The notes beneath the pieces were generated by a model, which was not told where the DNA came from, made no database searches, and was given only the letters and a program-made list of their open reading frames with translations. DNA of 64,000 bases from Inia geoffrensis. Its lineage: Eukaryota > Chordata > Mammalia > Artiodactyla > Iniidae. Positions 1 to 12,889 of this stretch are shown piece after piece; position 1 is the first letter of the stretch; each line of letters starts with the position of its first letter. The DNA is taken from positions 174,249,494 through 174,313,493 of the forward strand of contig CM070899.1 in the NCBI GenBank assembly GCA_036417435.1. The letters run 5' to 3'. The position numbers and the translations under genes are program-made.

Positions 1-972
1 TGAATGGTTGTTGCAGGCCACCAAGTTTGGGAGTTGTTTGTTACCCAGCAATAACCACTGATAGAGGTGGCATGAGGGGTTTTGTAATAGGGCATGGAAA
101 TTTCAAGAATAATAAACTGAATAGTGAATAAAATATATTTATAAATAAATTGGATTGTTTTGTGTGTGAGTTTTTACTTCTTCCTTGCTGTTAAGAAGAA
201 TCTACCACTGTAACATCTTTTCTAGGAGGTAATAAAGCCGAAGTAATAAATAGCTTGAAAAATATAAAGAAGGTCTAAAACTTACAAGTCTATATATTGA
301 GTATCTAGCATGTACCAATGTTTACTATCTAGAATACAGCAGTGAACAATAGAGGGAGAGGTATTTTAAACGGGGAGCAGAGGGAGGCAATAATTTTTTT
401 TTAAGTCCAATGATAAAAGTTACCAAGGAAATTAAAGCAAACTAAGAAATAAAGCATGACAGAATAGGGGAGGATCATTCCGGGTGCATAAAAGAGCAGG
501 TGAACAGTATAGTGTCAGGGCACATAGCGTACTCGTGGGACACCAGGAGAGCTCGTAGGGCTGGTGTGGCATGTGATGGGGAGGACGAAATGGAAGGGGT
601 GGCTGTGTCAAGCCCGGTGTTTGTGGGAACAGTAACAGTTACCTTTGAAATGAGATTGACCAGTTCATAGGGGGAAATTACCCAACTTTTCCACAGATGT
701 TGGTTGTGTGAAAATTGTCAACTGAGTTATAATTTTTAGAAGTTGTTCCAGAGTAAAATTTTCCATAATTCTTGTAAAATTATAAATATCTCAATTTTTT
801 TTCTAAGAGATAGGCCAAGATAGAGAACTGTATGGATTTTCAAAAAGCCCTCCTATATTAGAAAGCTTGAATGGCAATTTTGATTAGCACTAGAGAATGA
901 CATGAATTTTCAAAGGCGATAAATCTAGGGGTTTCTTACAAATCCAAACTTAATAAAGGAACTATCTGTATG
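1..972. other. Intronic sequence, nothing recognised
   Basis: AT-rich, probably intron upstream of the first PLXDC2 exon in the window. I see no splice-site-bounded coding stretch and no repeat I can name. Confidence 0.6.
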
Positions 973-1339
973 TGCTATGGACTGAATTCTGTCTTCCCTA
1001 AATCTGTATGTTGAAGCCCTAACCCCCCTGTGGTTATATTTGGAGGTAGGGCCTTTAGGAGGTAATTAAGATTTAATGAGGTCATAAGGGTGGGGCCCTA
1101 TGGGATTGGTATCCTTATAAGAGGAGGGGAAGACACTAAAGAACTTTCTCTTGGCCCTTTGAGGACATAGCGAGAAGGCAACCATCTACAAGCCAGGAAG
1201 AGAGCTTTCACAAAAACCAGATCTGCCAGAACTTTGATCTTAGGCTTCCCAGATTCCAAAACTGTGAGAAATTAATTTTTGTTTTTTAAGCCACTCAGTC
1301 TCTGGTCTTTTGTTGTGGCAGCCTGAGCAGACTAAGACA
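973..1339 (+). mobile_element. MLT1-type solo LTR (ERVL-MaLR), probably MLT1B
   Basis: The element starts TGCTATGGACTGAATTCTGT and ends AGACTAAGACA, so it has the TG...CA ends of an LTR. It is flanked by the 5-bp duplication GTATG (968-972 and 1340-1344), the length expected for ERVL-type integration. Internal landmarks match the MLT1 consensus: TTGAAGCCCTAACCCC, GGTAATTAAGATTTAATGAG, CCTTATAAGAGGAG and GAACTTTGATCTTAGGC near the end. There is no internal retroviral sequence, so it is a solo LTR. The subfamily call is from memory. Confidence 0.88.
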
Positions 1340-1344
1340 GTATG

Positions 1345-2660
1345 TTTATAGTGTCCGAGTTCCTGCCCCATCATGAATGCTACATCTAAAATAGAAATGT
1401 CCATATAAATTCTGATTGTCTTTTTTGATTATCAGAATGTTTTGTGGTCCCTCACACCATTGTTGTTTCTTTCTAGTTGATTGGAAAAATACACTAAGAA
1501 TTATAGAGAAATTCAGTAACTGTAAAATGATCACACATTTTATGCATCACAGTATATTGTACATTTGAAAAATAATGCACACAAATACAAGGCCTGTGAT
1601 TTTTTTAATTTGCACAGATAACGCATAGTGTTCCCAGGGATTCATACACTCCCTGCAACAAGTCTGTTAATTTGCCTCCAGTCTTGGGGCCAATCTACAA
1701 CTTACCAACAAGGATGATTAAGTACCTATTGAAATGGTACTATACTATAGTTACTATAACTAGCTATCTGTGTTGGTTCTTCAAACTGCACACTTACATT
1801 TCTTTTGGTGGGCATCACTTAAATAACGCAAAGTCTTCTGACTCACCGCTAGCAGTTTCTTCCCATTTGCCTGTGGCTTTAGAATCTCAGAACCTTAGCT
1901 GAGAGGAATTTTAAGAGACACCTAATTGAATTCCTTATATAAAGTCCAGAATTTACAGTGACTATTTAGAGGCAGAAGCTGTACTTCAACCCAAATATCC
2001 TTTGAGCTATGTTATCGTAGTGCTAATTTTGAGCTTTTTAATAGAAATTTCATACATGTTTTTTAACTTTTTTCATGCATGCATTTTTTCCCTAGGTTTT
2101 TGGAGCCTTCAGAGATCCCTTGTAAGTTGGCAGTGCACCTCTTTAGCAACCACTGTAGGATTGGCCATCACTTGCTTGTATTTGTAAAAGATAAATTGAG
2201 ATGTTAATTCACTCAAAACTGCCCAGATTCTCTCTCTGGCCTGTGCTTTTTCACCACTCTCAAACTGGAAATACTCTCACGGGTTTATTCTTGAAAAGGT
2301 TAAAAGTTTCTACCAGGAGCAAATTAAAGTATACTGGATAAAATATATCCAGGTAGAAAATACTATTTGTTTCATTTAATAAATGAATCAACAGAAACAC
2401 ATACCAACACATTGCAAAATGCCTGGAGATGTAGGCAATCACTTAATTGAATTATAGAGCTTTGATTTTGTCATTATTTTGAAAGATCATAAATGTGTTA
2501 TGCTTCCTTGGCCATACAGTTTACCTCTCTCTGCATAGCATGAGAGATGACCTCATCTAAGAGAAACAGTTACTGGGAAAATGAAAACTGTTTTATGATG
2601 GAAATATTGCTGGAATCCCATATTTTATATGTCACATAGTAATCTGACCTCACCATAAAT
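1345..2660. other. Intronic sequence, nothing recognised
   Basis: Non-repetitive-looking AT-rich DNA. Short open frames here have no coding character and no matching splice sites. Confidence 0.55.
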
Positions 2661-2692
2661 TCACACACACACTCACACACACACACACACCA
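2661..2692. repeat. (CA)n microsatellite
   Basis: About 15 CA dinucleotides interrupted once by a T. It lies about 70 bp upstream of a SINE insertion. Confidence 0.9.
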
Positions 2693-2760
2693 ACTAATCC
2701 TACATTCTTGGGTGTCACTTAACTAAATTCTTGTGAAGAACTGATAAAATAACTAATATC

Positions 2761-2970
2761 GGGCTTCCCTGCTGGCGCAGTGGTTGAGAGTCCACCTGCC
2801 GATGCAGGGGACACAGGTTCGTGCTCCAGTCCAGGAAGATCCCATATGCCGCGGAGCGGCTAGGCCCGTGAGCCATGGCTGCTGAGCCTGCGTGTCCAGA
2901 GCCTGTGCTCCGCGACGGGAGAGGCCACAACAGTGAGAGGCCCGCGTACCGCAAAAAAATAAATAATACC
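2761..2970 (+). mobile_element. CHR-type tRNA-Glu-derived SINE
   Basis: It begins GGGCTTCCCTGCTGGCGCAG and retains an A box (GGCGCAGTGGTTGAG) and a B-box-like ACAGGTTCGTGCTCC. The body runs through GATCCCATATGCCGCGG and AGGCCCGCGTACCGC to an A/AT-rich tail. This is the abundant cetacean SINE. Several CpG sites have decayed relative to other copies in the window, so this copy is not among the youngest. No clean target-site duplication was found. Confidence 0.92.
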
Positions 2971-5339
2971 TACCAAAGAGTCATGGACAAGATATTGCTA
3001 GGGGCATAGACCATGCTGCAAATAGATTAAGTAGGTAAAAATCCTTAAAGAAATAGCAGAGGCATCTGTGAGAAACTGAAGATACATAAAAGATATGCAT
3101 AATGAGATTGGTGCAGTAATCTGCTATAATCAACAGGAGATAGAGGAATTGATTTTAATTCTTCTGACACCATAACAGTAAATTTAATTGTATCCCATGT
3201 AATTGTTCTGAGTGTCTGAAGAGGGTATTGCTGTAGTACTTGCTGATGTATATTGAAGGCTATTTGAAGATAATATGTAATTGCTCCTATCGTGCTGAAA
3301 TTGTGTGGGACTAATTTAATAATCCTTTATATTCTGTTCATATGCTTTTCAAATGTGCTTAAATATGTTGGTCGAATTTCATTTTTTGGTAACCCAGTGA
3401 AAGAAAGCTAAATACTCTCATTGGCTTTTTATTAACAAAGACACTCATATGACCTGTCTTCCTACACCACATTCCCTGTATGTCACCTCCTTCTAATGTA
3501 GTTGAGAAAAGTATTGCCAGCTCACTGTTTTTCTCCTTTTGTTATTTGATGATGTCCTTTGGTTTCTTATATCAAGATGATTTTTTTAGATCACTATTTT
3601 TTAACTCTTTGTTTTTGAGGAGTTTTATATATACAAGTAATATTTTTAAATAGCTTTACCTTTAAATGTACTATATGGGCCTTGTGAAATCGTTTATATA
3701 AGAAGGTAACATATTTGGTTATATTACATTACATTATATTACATATATTAATACCTGGCAAGGACCATTCAAATTATAATACTTCTTTATTTATTATAAA
3801 ACTATCTTTGAAAGGTAACTGATTGATTAAATGCTAAATAACTTTACCTGAGAACTTTGACTATGTTTTATATATCCATATATTTCAAATGACTAGCACA
3901 GTGATGTTCATACAATATATTCTTGATTTTTAAAAAAAATTCTTAAATGAATTTAGAGTTCAAATGCTATTACTACATAGGCAATGTGAGGCATCCATAA
4001 GAATTATTCAACATAAAGTCAACTTAACACCCATGATAGAAGAGAAGACAACCTTTGGGTTAGAAATTGTGTAAACTGATTGTTGCAGAATGGTTAGGCT
4101 ACAGTTACAAAGACTTTTTCTCTGTGTTTTTGGTGTATGTCCTCTGTTTACAGCTGTACATTTCCAGACATGTTTGAAAAGCATGGATTTATAGGATTTA
4201 TAGCTACCTATTGTGCCATCTACTTTCAGTAACAGTTGGTTTCCTAAATGAGTTGGCGAGTAGGCATATCACAGTAGTGTTTAGTTTTGTTTTTTATGAT
4301 GTTATAAATAGTTTGCAAGAAAGAAAAAAGAAAGAAGAGTTTGCTTCTGAGCAGAATAGGAAAATCTTTTTTGGCAAAGCTTTAAGAACCATTACTCCTA
4401 TAAAGGACAAGATATGGTTTGAATCATTTAGTAGTGGTAAGATGTCATATTTTTGAGACATCTATTTTATGGCTTTCCTGAATAACTGAGCCAAACACCT
4501 CTCCCAGGAATTTAACAACTTTTGTCTTTAAATTCCTAGGTAAACAATAAATTGTCTTCCTCTTTGAATAAAAGTTGCCATGACAACTTGGCAAGCTTGG
4601 GCTATAGAAATCAAACACCAAGAAGTCAAAAAGCTTTGTCAGTATTTTCAAAGATTTTATGTTGTTTTGAGAAGCTCTGATTTAAGTGAAAATGAAGGTG
4701 TGTGTTCACATAGCCATATAAGTAATTGTAATTACTGATTACTGATAAAAAATGTATATTTTTGCAGCAAATCCATTGTTTAGCATAACAATACTCTTAT
4801 TCTTTATGTTAACTTCAAGACTGTGTCTTGATTAATTACAGGGATTTAGGGGTTAAGGGAAATACCAAAATCATTTTAGGTATGTTGATTGTAACAATTA
4901 TACTGAACTCTATACTGAAAGTTTGTGATATTAAAGAAAATATCTATCTGGCAATTGTATAAGAATTTGGCAGCATCATAAAATCTATTACGTAATTCAT
5001 CTAAAGATTACATCTCTGACCTCAGTGTTGCTGAACTCTTTATAAAAATACTAGCAATAGGGAAAAAAGATTAAATTTTTAATTTAAACTCATTGAATAT
5101 TTTCTTCAAAACCACCCTTTTATACCATTCACTGAAAAATCAAATGGATCATTGTTGTTTGTTATTCAGACTTGATGATTTCTGGCAGGTTAAATACAAG
5201 TTTTCATTCCTTCTGTGTGATTTGCTAGACTACCAGATGGGAATGGGAGATGTTTGTTATCTAGATCTATAAATCTGCAGATAAGGTTGTCTCATTCAAC
5301 ACTGCTTAAGTCTCTTTTCGTGAAAGTTAAGGAAACTTG
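2971..5339. other. Intronic sequence, nothing recognised
   Basis: Strongly AT-rich, with TTACATTA-type low complexity near 3720-3750. No repeat family, exon or RNA gene is recognised. Confidence 0.55.
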
Positions 5340-5870
5340 TTTGTCAGTTAGGGTTGTTTTGGTTGACAATAACTCAACTCAAGGTGTTTTAACAATAGAA
5401 GAGATTTAATGGTTCATCTAAGTGGTTGAACAAGCCCAGGAGTTGGCGCACTTACATATACTTGGTCAGGGATCTGGCTTTTTCTTTGCATTGCTTATGG
5501 TTCTGTCCTTATCTATGTTTGCTTTATCTTCAGGCAGGATTCCCTCTTCGTAGAAAATGGTGGCAGTAGTTCCAAGTCTCATATTTACACATCTCAGCAG
5601 TCAGAATCAGGGAAATTATCTCCTCTCTACCTGATCTCCAAGATGTCTCACTAATTGGTCCTTCTCAGGTTATGTGCTCATCATGCCCACCAACCATTGT
5701 TGCCAGTGGAGCGACACCTGTAGAATGGCTTGTGCCCAGTGTCAAGGAGGGTACTTACCACTGAAAGCTTCCAATGGTGAAGCACCAGACAATGAGAAGG
5801 AGTGGAAGGCACAGCCACAATGCTTGTTACTCTCCTAGAACCCAAGCAATCAGTGTCATCACGTTCTGGA
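5340..5870. repeat. Possible ancient interspersed repeat, unclassified
   Basis: Phrases such as GAAGAGATTTAATGGTTCAT, a run about a bright sample of AATGGTGGCAGTAGTTCCAA, and TCTCACTAATTGGTCC resemble an old mammalian repeat seen elsewhere in genomes, in which an antisense AATAAA-like start is followed by GGTGGCAAGATGG-type sequence. I cannot name the family. The open frames on both strands here are chance. Confidence 0.35.
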
Positions 5871-7620
5871 AGGGAGGGCTGGAAAATCATTAGGATAGAA
5901 GCTCTCTTGAGTTTCATAGAATCTTATTCCTACTCCTCTTTTTTGTATCTCTTTTTTCCTTTTTTCTCTGCAGAGCTTTCTTATCTTTCATCGTGGGTAT
6001 ACTCGTAATTTGTACATGATACCTAGAGTTTAATTGGAGATATAGGATTTTTATTTTTAATTTACTGTTAACATTTAATCAACATCTTTTCTCCAGATGT
6101 ACATTTGGGGTCATATTTTTTCTTTTAGTCATGAAGCAAAATCTATTTAGAATATTGCTTAGAACATTCCTTTCCTTCATGTAGTCTTATACATATATGT
6201 ATATATGATGACTTGTGAAAAGGTACATGGTATTCTTATTTTGACTGGATTTCAAGAATAATTATATTTTATTTAATTAGCACTTAAATAATAAATGCAT
6301 TAGACGAAATTCCATCCAAAAATTTATTATTCAAATCATAGACCCTCTATTCACTAAACATTAATCTTACATGTACCTGAATATTTTTAAATGCATTCTG
6401 TTTAGTGACTTCTCAAACTGATAAGCACATTTACATTTCATGATAAAACAAACAACAAAAAAAAACTAATTGTGATTCAGATTAGTCAAGAATCATGTGA
6501 TTTTTCTAGGTGTTCCTCAGCAAAATTGCTTTTTAAAACATTTAAATCTCTTCATTGAGTGAGAAACCTGAAAAATAAAGGTTTTGTGACAGGTACCATG
6601 TTGATATCAATAATGAGAATTTAAATAAAAGTAGAATTTAACAACCCAAATTATGGGGGAAAGATGTATTATCTCAAATTTCTAGGACCATTAAATGAAA
6701 GCAGCGCCTAATATAACCCTCGTTTAAAAGGAGAAGTTTGACTTTGTTGTCACTCAGTAGTAATTACAGTTCAGGCTTTCAGAAAATACTAGTTCCAAAA
6801 GTGACATTTTTTGTTTGGGCAGCAGCAATCAGAGAGAGCCCTAACATTACTGTTTTAGAAAAGACTATTGTACACAGATTGTTCATTTGCCTTTAAGTTT
6901 TGTCTATATAACAGTTTATTTTAAAGAGGCTTATTACTTTTATATTTTTAAAATCTAATTCACTTTCCTTAGAGGTTATTTAACTCATTTGGCTATTTCG
7001 AAGAATACTAACGCTTCTAATTTCAATAGGATCATTTTTGTTTGTTTGTTTGTTCTTTTATGAATTTAGGAACACCTTTGTTCTTGTTTTTCTTTTGAGG
7101 GCTTTTTTCTTTTTTTTAATGAAACTCTGTGTAACTCTAAATTATATAAGTTTGATATATAATGATTTAAATGCTTCTCGTAAAAAGGGGGTCAGAAAGA
7201 AGAAAAAACATTTTTTGATCCTAGGACAATAAAGGTATTACAAAAATGTAACTGATGTGAAAAAATATCCATTAAATGTTACACTCTGAATTCACCTGAA
7301 AAAGAAAAAAAATGCTACAAGTAGATTCATCTTAGAGGTATTATTTTAAATAGCAGTCAGTATCAACACAAAGCTTATAACAAGAACCACGTATGATTAC
7401 CTCTATCTTTGCTTTCCACAATTCTGACACACTCATTTTTAGGGCAAAAAAAATATTTACACAACTCTAGGGAAAAAGCAAAATAAACTGATAAAATGGA
7501 GAAATTTCAAGAAGCCATAGTCAAAAGTAAAATATACTTTTTTACTTTCTAAAATAGAAATTAGAATGCTTTAGGCAAATTTAGCTAATACTGAGTAGTC
7601 ACTGAAAAAATTAATGCTTC
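5871..7620. other. Intronic sequence, T-rich, nothing recognised
   Basis: AT-rich intron with homopolymeric T and TTTG runs around 7038-7120. Open frames here reflect low complexity only. Confidence 0.55.
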
Positions 7621-8030
7621 TCTTTTTTTCCTACGTTTATTGAGATATAATTGATATGTAACATTGTGTAAGTTTAAGGAGTACAACATTTTGATTTGAT
7701 ACACTCATATACTGTAAAAGCTAGCCACCATAGCATCAGTTAACATCTCCATCACGTCACATTATTATCACTTCATTTTTGTAGTGAGAACATTTAAGAT
7801 CTATAATCTTAATCTTAGATCCCCAGAACTTAATCGTCTTATAACTGGAAGTATGTACCTTTTGACCAACATCTCCCCATTTCACCCCCTTCCAGCCCCT
7901 GGTCACCACCATTCTAATCTGTTTCCATGAGTTTGGCTTTTTTAGATTCCACATATAAAGGATATCACTCGGTATTTATCTTTCTCTGACTTATTTCACT
8001 TAGCACAATACCCTAAAGGTCCATCTGTAC
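7621..8030 (-). mobile_element. L1 3' end fragment, antisense to PLXDC2
   Basis: Read on the + strand, it begins with a T-run (reverse of the poly-A tail) and then TTTATTGAGATATAATTGAT, ACATTTTGATTTGATACA, TTAACATCTCCATCAC and TTCTAATCTGTTTCCATGAG. These are typical of the reverse complement of L1M 3' UTR and the end of ORF2. It is 5'-truncated and diverged, so probably old. Its recognisable sequence ends near 8030, about 40 bp before the exon at 8071, so the splice acceptor region begins almost at the element edge. Confidence 0.85.
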
Positions 8031-8070
8031 TGTCCGTGTCCTTGATGTGCATTATTCTTTATTATTATAG

Positions 8071-8899
<829 letters not shown>

Positions 8900-8904
8900 T
8901 GGTC

Positions 8905-9095
8905 ACTGATATCGTGTTCTATGTGTCAGGTTGAATGCTTTCATGGATTAGCTTTTTCGATCACAACAATTCTATGATTTAAATATTATAACCACCTAGG
9001 TATTGAAGATAAGAGAACTTAATCTTGGAAAAATCAGCCTAAGGGTCTCCTGCGAGTAAGTTCTGTGACTCAGGTGTTAACCTAGGCAGTCAATT
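8905..9095 (-). mobile_element. MIR SINE fragment
   Basis: On the + strand the order is ATGTGTCAGGTTGAATGC, a GGTATTGAAGATAAGAGAAC segment and then CTGTGACTCAGGTG. This is the reverse-complement layout of MIR. It is heavily diverged, as expected for a pre-eutherian repeat. Confidence 0.6.
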
Positions 9096-9100
9096 CCCCA

Positions 9101-10300
9101 TTCAAAATGCATGTGTAAAAGTTATCACACTTGGTTCACAGAGAATGTTCTTTGATAATCACTTTATCAAAGATGATGCCGGATTTAACATTTTAAAAGT
9201 TATTTGGTTTTGTTGCCATGGATTATAGTGGTGATCTTACTATCAGTGAAGCCATGTCTTGTTCAGTTTATCATGACATAAAGAGAAAACAAAATAATTT
9301 TAACATTTCAAGGGCTATTGCCATTATTGATACAAAGATAGAACTAATAGAGAAATGGCCAATCTGATTTAAAGAGGCATTGATTTGATACATGTAAAAT
9401 ATCAAAAATTTTGGCCAACAGCCTTCATTGTATATATGTAGATGTTCCTATGTCAGGAGATTGACTTCTAACAGTTAAAATGGAAATTAATTATAATTCA
9501 CCATGATGATTCATTGAGGCTGAGAAGCAAACACAGCAGCCACCTCCCCTTAATGAATTCCATCATCCCTTTTCTTTTCCATATTCAAGCAGTCTCAGAG
9601 AAGATGACAGATTCAGAAATGATTCACTGTCTGGCTTAGAACAGATCTTCCAAAGAAGAGAAAATGAGAAAGATTAGATTAGGACCATGTTTTTTCAGGA
9701 ATGTATTGCATTTGACAATCTTCCCACTATATTGCAGTCCCTAATAGTGTAAAATATACGTTGTAAGAGTTTGAACGTTTGTGTATCCACATGAAGATTC
9801 CATGAAGTGGCCCAGTTCTGGTGTCGGCCACTGTGGGTGATATCTGTAAGCAGAGAAAGAAGTTCATCAGTTAAAATATTAGCTGATTTCTTCTTACACT
9901 TTCTCTTGTGCTCTCCCAAAGGGGAGGCAGTTCATGTGTCCTGCCTTTCCTCAAAGAAGATTGGTTTCTCTTTGGAATAGGGTTTGCCTGGCTGCCTTGT
10001 TAACAGCTCCCTGATAGTCTCAAGAAATATGATGATGATATAAAGATCCAATTTTTTATAATTGTGATTTTGAGAGTGACATTGTTTGTTGCTTTCAACA
10101 CCAAAGGTTGGCTTAAACGCAAATGACTTGAGCTTGTAACTTACCTGGTGCTCCATGCATTGATTTTTAAATATATATCACTGATTTTAGCTACTCTTCA
10201 TTGGTTTTCCATGAGAATCTAAGCCATTGTCAAGTATTTCTTAGTGTTAGAAATTGGTCCTGCACCCACTTTCTCTATCACCACCAACAGAACATACATA
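9101..10300. other. Intronic sequence, nothing recognised
   Basis: The stretch from about 9690 to 10160 reads as unique, less AT-biased sequence without a named repeat. No exon signature. Confidence 0.5.
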
Positions 10301-10345
10301 CCCCCCCCCCACACACACACACACACACACACTCACAAGCACTCA
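10301..10345. repeat. C-run followed by (AC)n microsatellite
   Basis: Ten C residues followed directly by about 11 AC units, then degenerate CTCACAAGC copies. The proline/histidine-threonine open frames across it are artefacts of the repeat. Confidence 0.93.
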
Positions 10346-11480
10346 CAGGTACACAATTTCCATTTACAACAATAGAATTGATAATATTACTTTGTTACTT
10401 ATTTTTGGAAAAATTTGCCACTTGGACTCCTTCATTTAAGGAGCTTTATACCTTGGAACTTATAAATTTACTTAGAATATTTTATAAAAATTTTGTACAT
10501 TCTTTCATAAGTATGATTTTTGAATATTAGTTTGAAGATTTCCAAATTGTAGAGAGTGATCCATTTTTTAATATTTCTTCAGTTGGCCTCCCCATCTTTC
10601 CAATCCTGCCTTGTTCTCTTGGCTCCATTTCTATTATGCCACCCTTGGAGTAGAACCAGGTTTTAGAGGTGACGACAGAATTGTAGTGTTAAGGTATTGT
10701 TATGGCCAGGGGCTCAACGATGCCCACATATACCCTCTTCCTCCTGCCCCTTTCCACACACAGCATAGGCACCCAGCCACAGCTACCCTCTCCCCTGTGA
10801 TAACTACTAAGAGGCTTAACCACAAGGGATAATGGCAAATGGGAAACAATGATTCACTTCACTGATTAGGTTCCCTGAAATCATAATCATCAAAATCCTT
10901 GATGCAAAGCTCTCTGGTACTTTGGCTGGAAACAGGATTTAACTTTAAGCCCGAAGGGAAGAGGGGGTTTCTTAAATCTTACCACTAACTGATTTAATTT
11001 GCATACCCAAGGGCATCCTTTCTGTCAACAAATTAGACAAAAAAGAGAATAGAAAGACCTAGCCTAGGATAAGACTCAGGGGGCAGTCAGCTAACTAACC
11101 CAGCCCTGGGCAAACAGGAAAGGAAGTGAGAAAGCTGAAGATTGGATTTCCTGAAGATATAGTTTCCCTCCTCTTTCCCAGCTGAATGGGTCAGAGGAAG
11201 ATATGGGAGTGTCTGACCTGGAAACATATTTTAAAGAAATATTTTCCCCTTCACCACCATCATTTGTAAATGTGGTCCAAACAGTATTTCGGAATCTTAG
11301 ATTAATTTTCTAGAAAAGGAGGAATGTGGAAATAGAGAAAGAGTTTTCCCTTTTCTCCCATCCACAATAATATCATACTGTCAGAGCAGAGCAAAACTTA
11401 GAAGTCATTTAATTCACATCTTTCACATGCCGAAACACACTGATTTCTCTTTCCTTTTATAATGTAAAGTAAAATGATTA
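10346..11480. other. Intronic sequence, nothing firm
   Basis: Around 10575-10640 a CCTCCCCATCTTTCCAATCC phrase hints at an old L2, but the match is too weak to annotate. Confidence 0.45.
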
Positions 11481-11483
11481 GTA

Positions 11484-11516
11484 TTTATATATATATACAC
11501 ACACATACATGTATAT
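11484..11516. repeat. (TA)n(CA)n microsatellite
   Basis: Alternating TATATA followed by CACACACATACATG. Confidence 0.85.
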
Positions 11517-12198
11517 GGTAATTTGATTACATGTTCCTTCAGATCTCCCCGTTGTCCTTTTTGTTTAAATCTCTCCATTGTTCTTTTTAGTTTAAATAAC
11601 ATTTCTTAAATCATATTTGCAGTAAAAACAGATGTTAAAACCTAGTTTTACAGTTGGACACATTAAAGGAAGGAGTATGTCTTCATAGTTAAAGTGAAAA
11701 TTTTGTATGATTCCCTATCATATGACAAGCAAAGAGCCAAGCCCCTTACATTCAAATACTGGTACTTATTTGGGTTTTTTTGTTCCTTATTCAAAGTCCT
11801 CAGTTACCAGATTGCAGATCTAGAAGTTTCTAACTACTAACCTAGGAACCAGTCCAGACTTATTTTTCCTTCTATGAGGACCTTCAAATGCCACAATTTT
11901 GAGATTTTCTTATGTACTGTTAGATCCATATATTTTAGTTTATTGCTGGACACACAGTTTGATTCAACAACCAGACAAATTAGAATTGTTTTGTCTTTTG
12001 AAACCACAGTTTATGAAATTCTGATTCACAACTTCTGGAGAAGTACCACTGTCCCAGTAGAAGGAGTCTGGGGTTATAGAAGTTGTGAGACCTTGGCTCC
12101 AAAACTCATTTTCTCAGATTCTGGCCTCTTGGACCTCAATTTTATAACCTGGAACGAAGGGAAAAATGCCTGCGTTGACAACCCTCCGGTGCTACTTC
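11517..12198. other. Intronic sequence, possible weak MIR
   Basis: 12070-12170 has a MIR-like order (a TGTGAGACCTTGG phrase, then TGGACCTCAATTTTATAACC), but it is too diverged to be sure. The open frame spanning it has no splice support. Confidence 0.35.
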
Positions 12199-12211
12199 AA
12201 GAATAAAAATG

Positions 12212-12876
12212 GGGCTTCCCTGGTCCTCCTGCCAATGCAGGGACATGGGTTTGAGCCCTGGTCTGGGAAGATCCCACATGCTGTGGAGCAGCTAAGCCTG
12301 TGCACCACAACTACTGAGCCCATGCACCACAGCTACTGAAGCCCGCACACCTAGAGCCCATGCTCCGTAACAAGAGAAGCCACCTCAATGAGAAGCCCAC
12401 GCAGCACAAGGAAGAGTAGCCCCCGGGCTTCCCTGGTGGCACAGTGGTTAAGAATCCATCTGCCAATGCAGGGGACATGGGTTCGAGCCCTGGTCCAGGA
12501 AGATCCCACATGCCGCGGAGCAACTAAGCCTGTGCGCCACAACTACTGAGCCTGTGCTCTAGAGCCTGTGAGCCACAACTACTGAGCCCACGTGCCACAG
12601 CTATTGAAGCCCACGCGCCTAGAGCCCGCAACAAGAGAAGCCACCACAATGAGAGGGCCACACACCACAAGGAAGAATAACCCCCGCTCGCCACAACCAG
12701 AGAAAGCCCGAGTGCAGCAACGAAGAAACAACACAGCCAAAAATAAATAAATAAATAAATACATAAATTTATTTTTAAAAAAAACAGTAGCCCCCGCTCA
12801 CCACAAATAGAGAAAGCCCGCACACAGCAACGAAGACCCAAAGCAGCCAAAAATAAATAAATTTTAAAAAAAGAAA
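12212..12876 (+). mobile_element. Outer CHR-type SINE, interrupted by a second SINE
   Basis: This SINE occupies 12212-12424 and 12796-12876. It starts GGGCTTCCCTGGTCCTCCTG, lacking the roughly 20-bp A-box segment that other copies carry after CCCTGG. It ends AGCAGCCAAAAATAAATAAA plus an A-rich tail. A perfect 13-bp target duplication AAGAATAAAAATG flanks the whole composite (12199-12211 and 12877-12889). A younger SINE sits inside it. The loss of the A box would make this copy transcriptionally dead. Confidence 0.93.
12425..12785 (+). mobile_element. Inner CHR-type SINE nested in an older copy
   Basis: It starts GGGCTTCCCTGGTGGCACAG, carries a B-box-like GGGTTCGAGCCC and ends with AAATAAATAAATAAATAC and an A-rich tail. 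A perfect 10-bp duplication AGTAGCCCCC (12415-12424 and 12786-12795) flanks it. The duplicated site is part of the outer SINE, which proves the order of insertion. It is the long CHR subtype with the repeated CCACAACTACTGAGCC module. Confidence 0.95.
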
Positions 12877-12889
12877 AAGAATAAAAATG

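Noticed and set aside
2661..2692. Short regular repeats as a CRISPR-like array
   Set aside because: Plain dinucleotide microsatellites, as at 10301, 22742 and 44338. There are no spacers, and the genome is mammalian.
12311..12850. Overlapping antisense open frames with leucine-rich, membrane-like peptides
   Set aside because: They are translations of two nested SINEs. Similar peptides recur at the SINE at 63574-63915.
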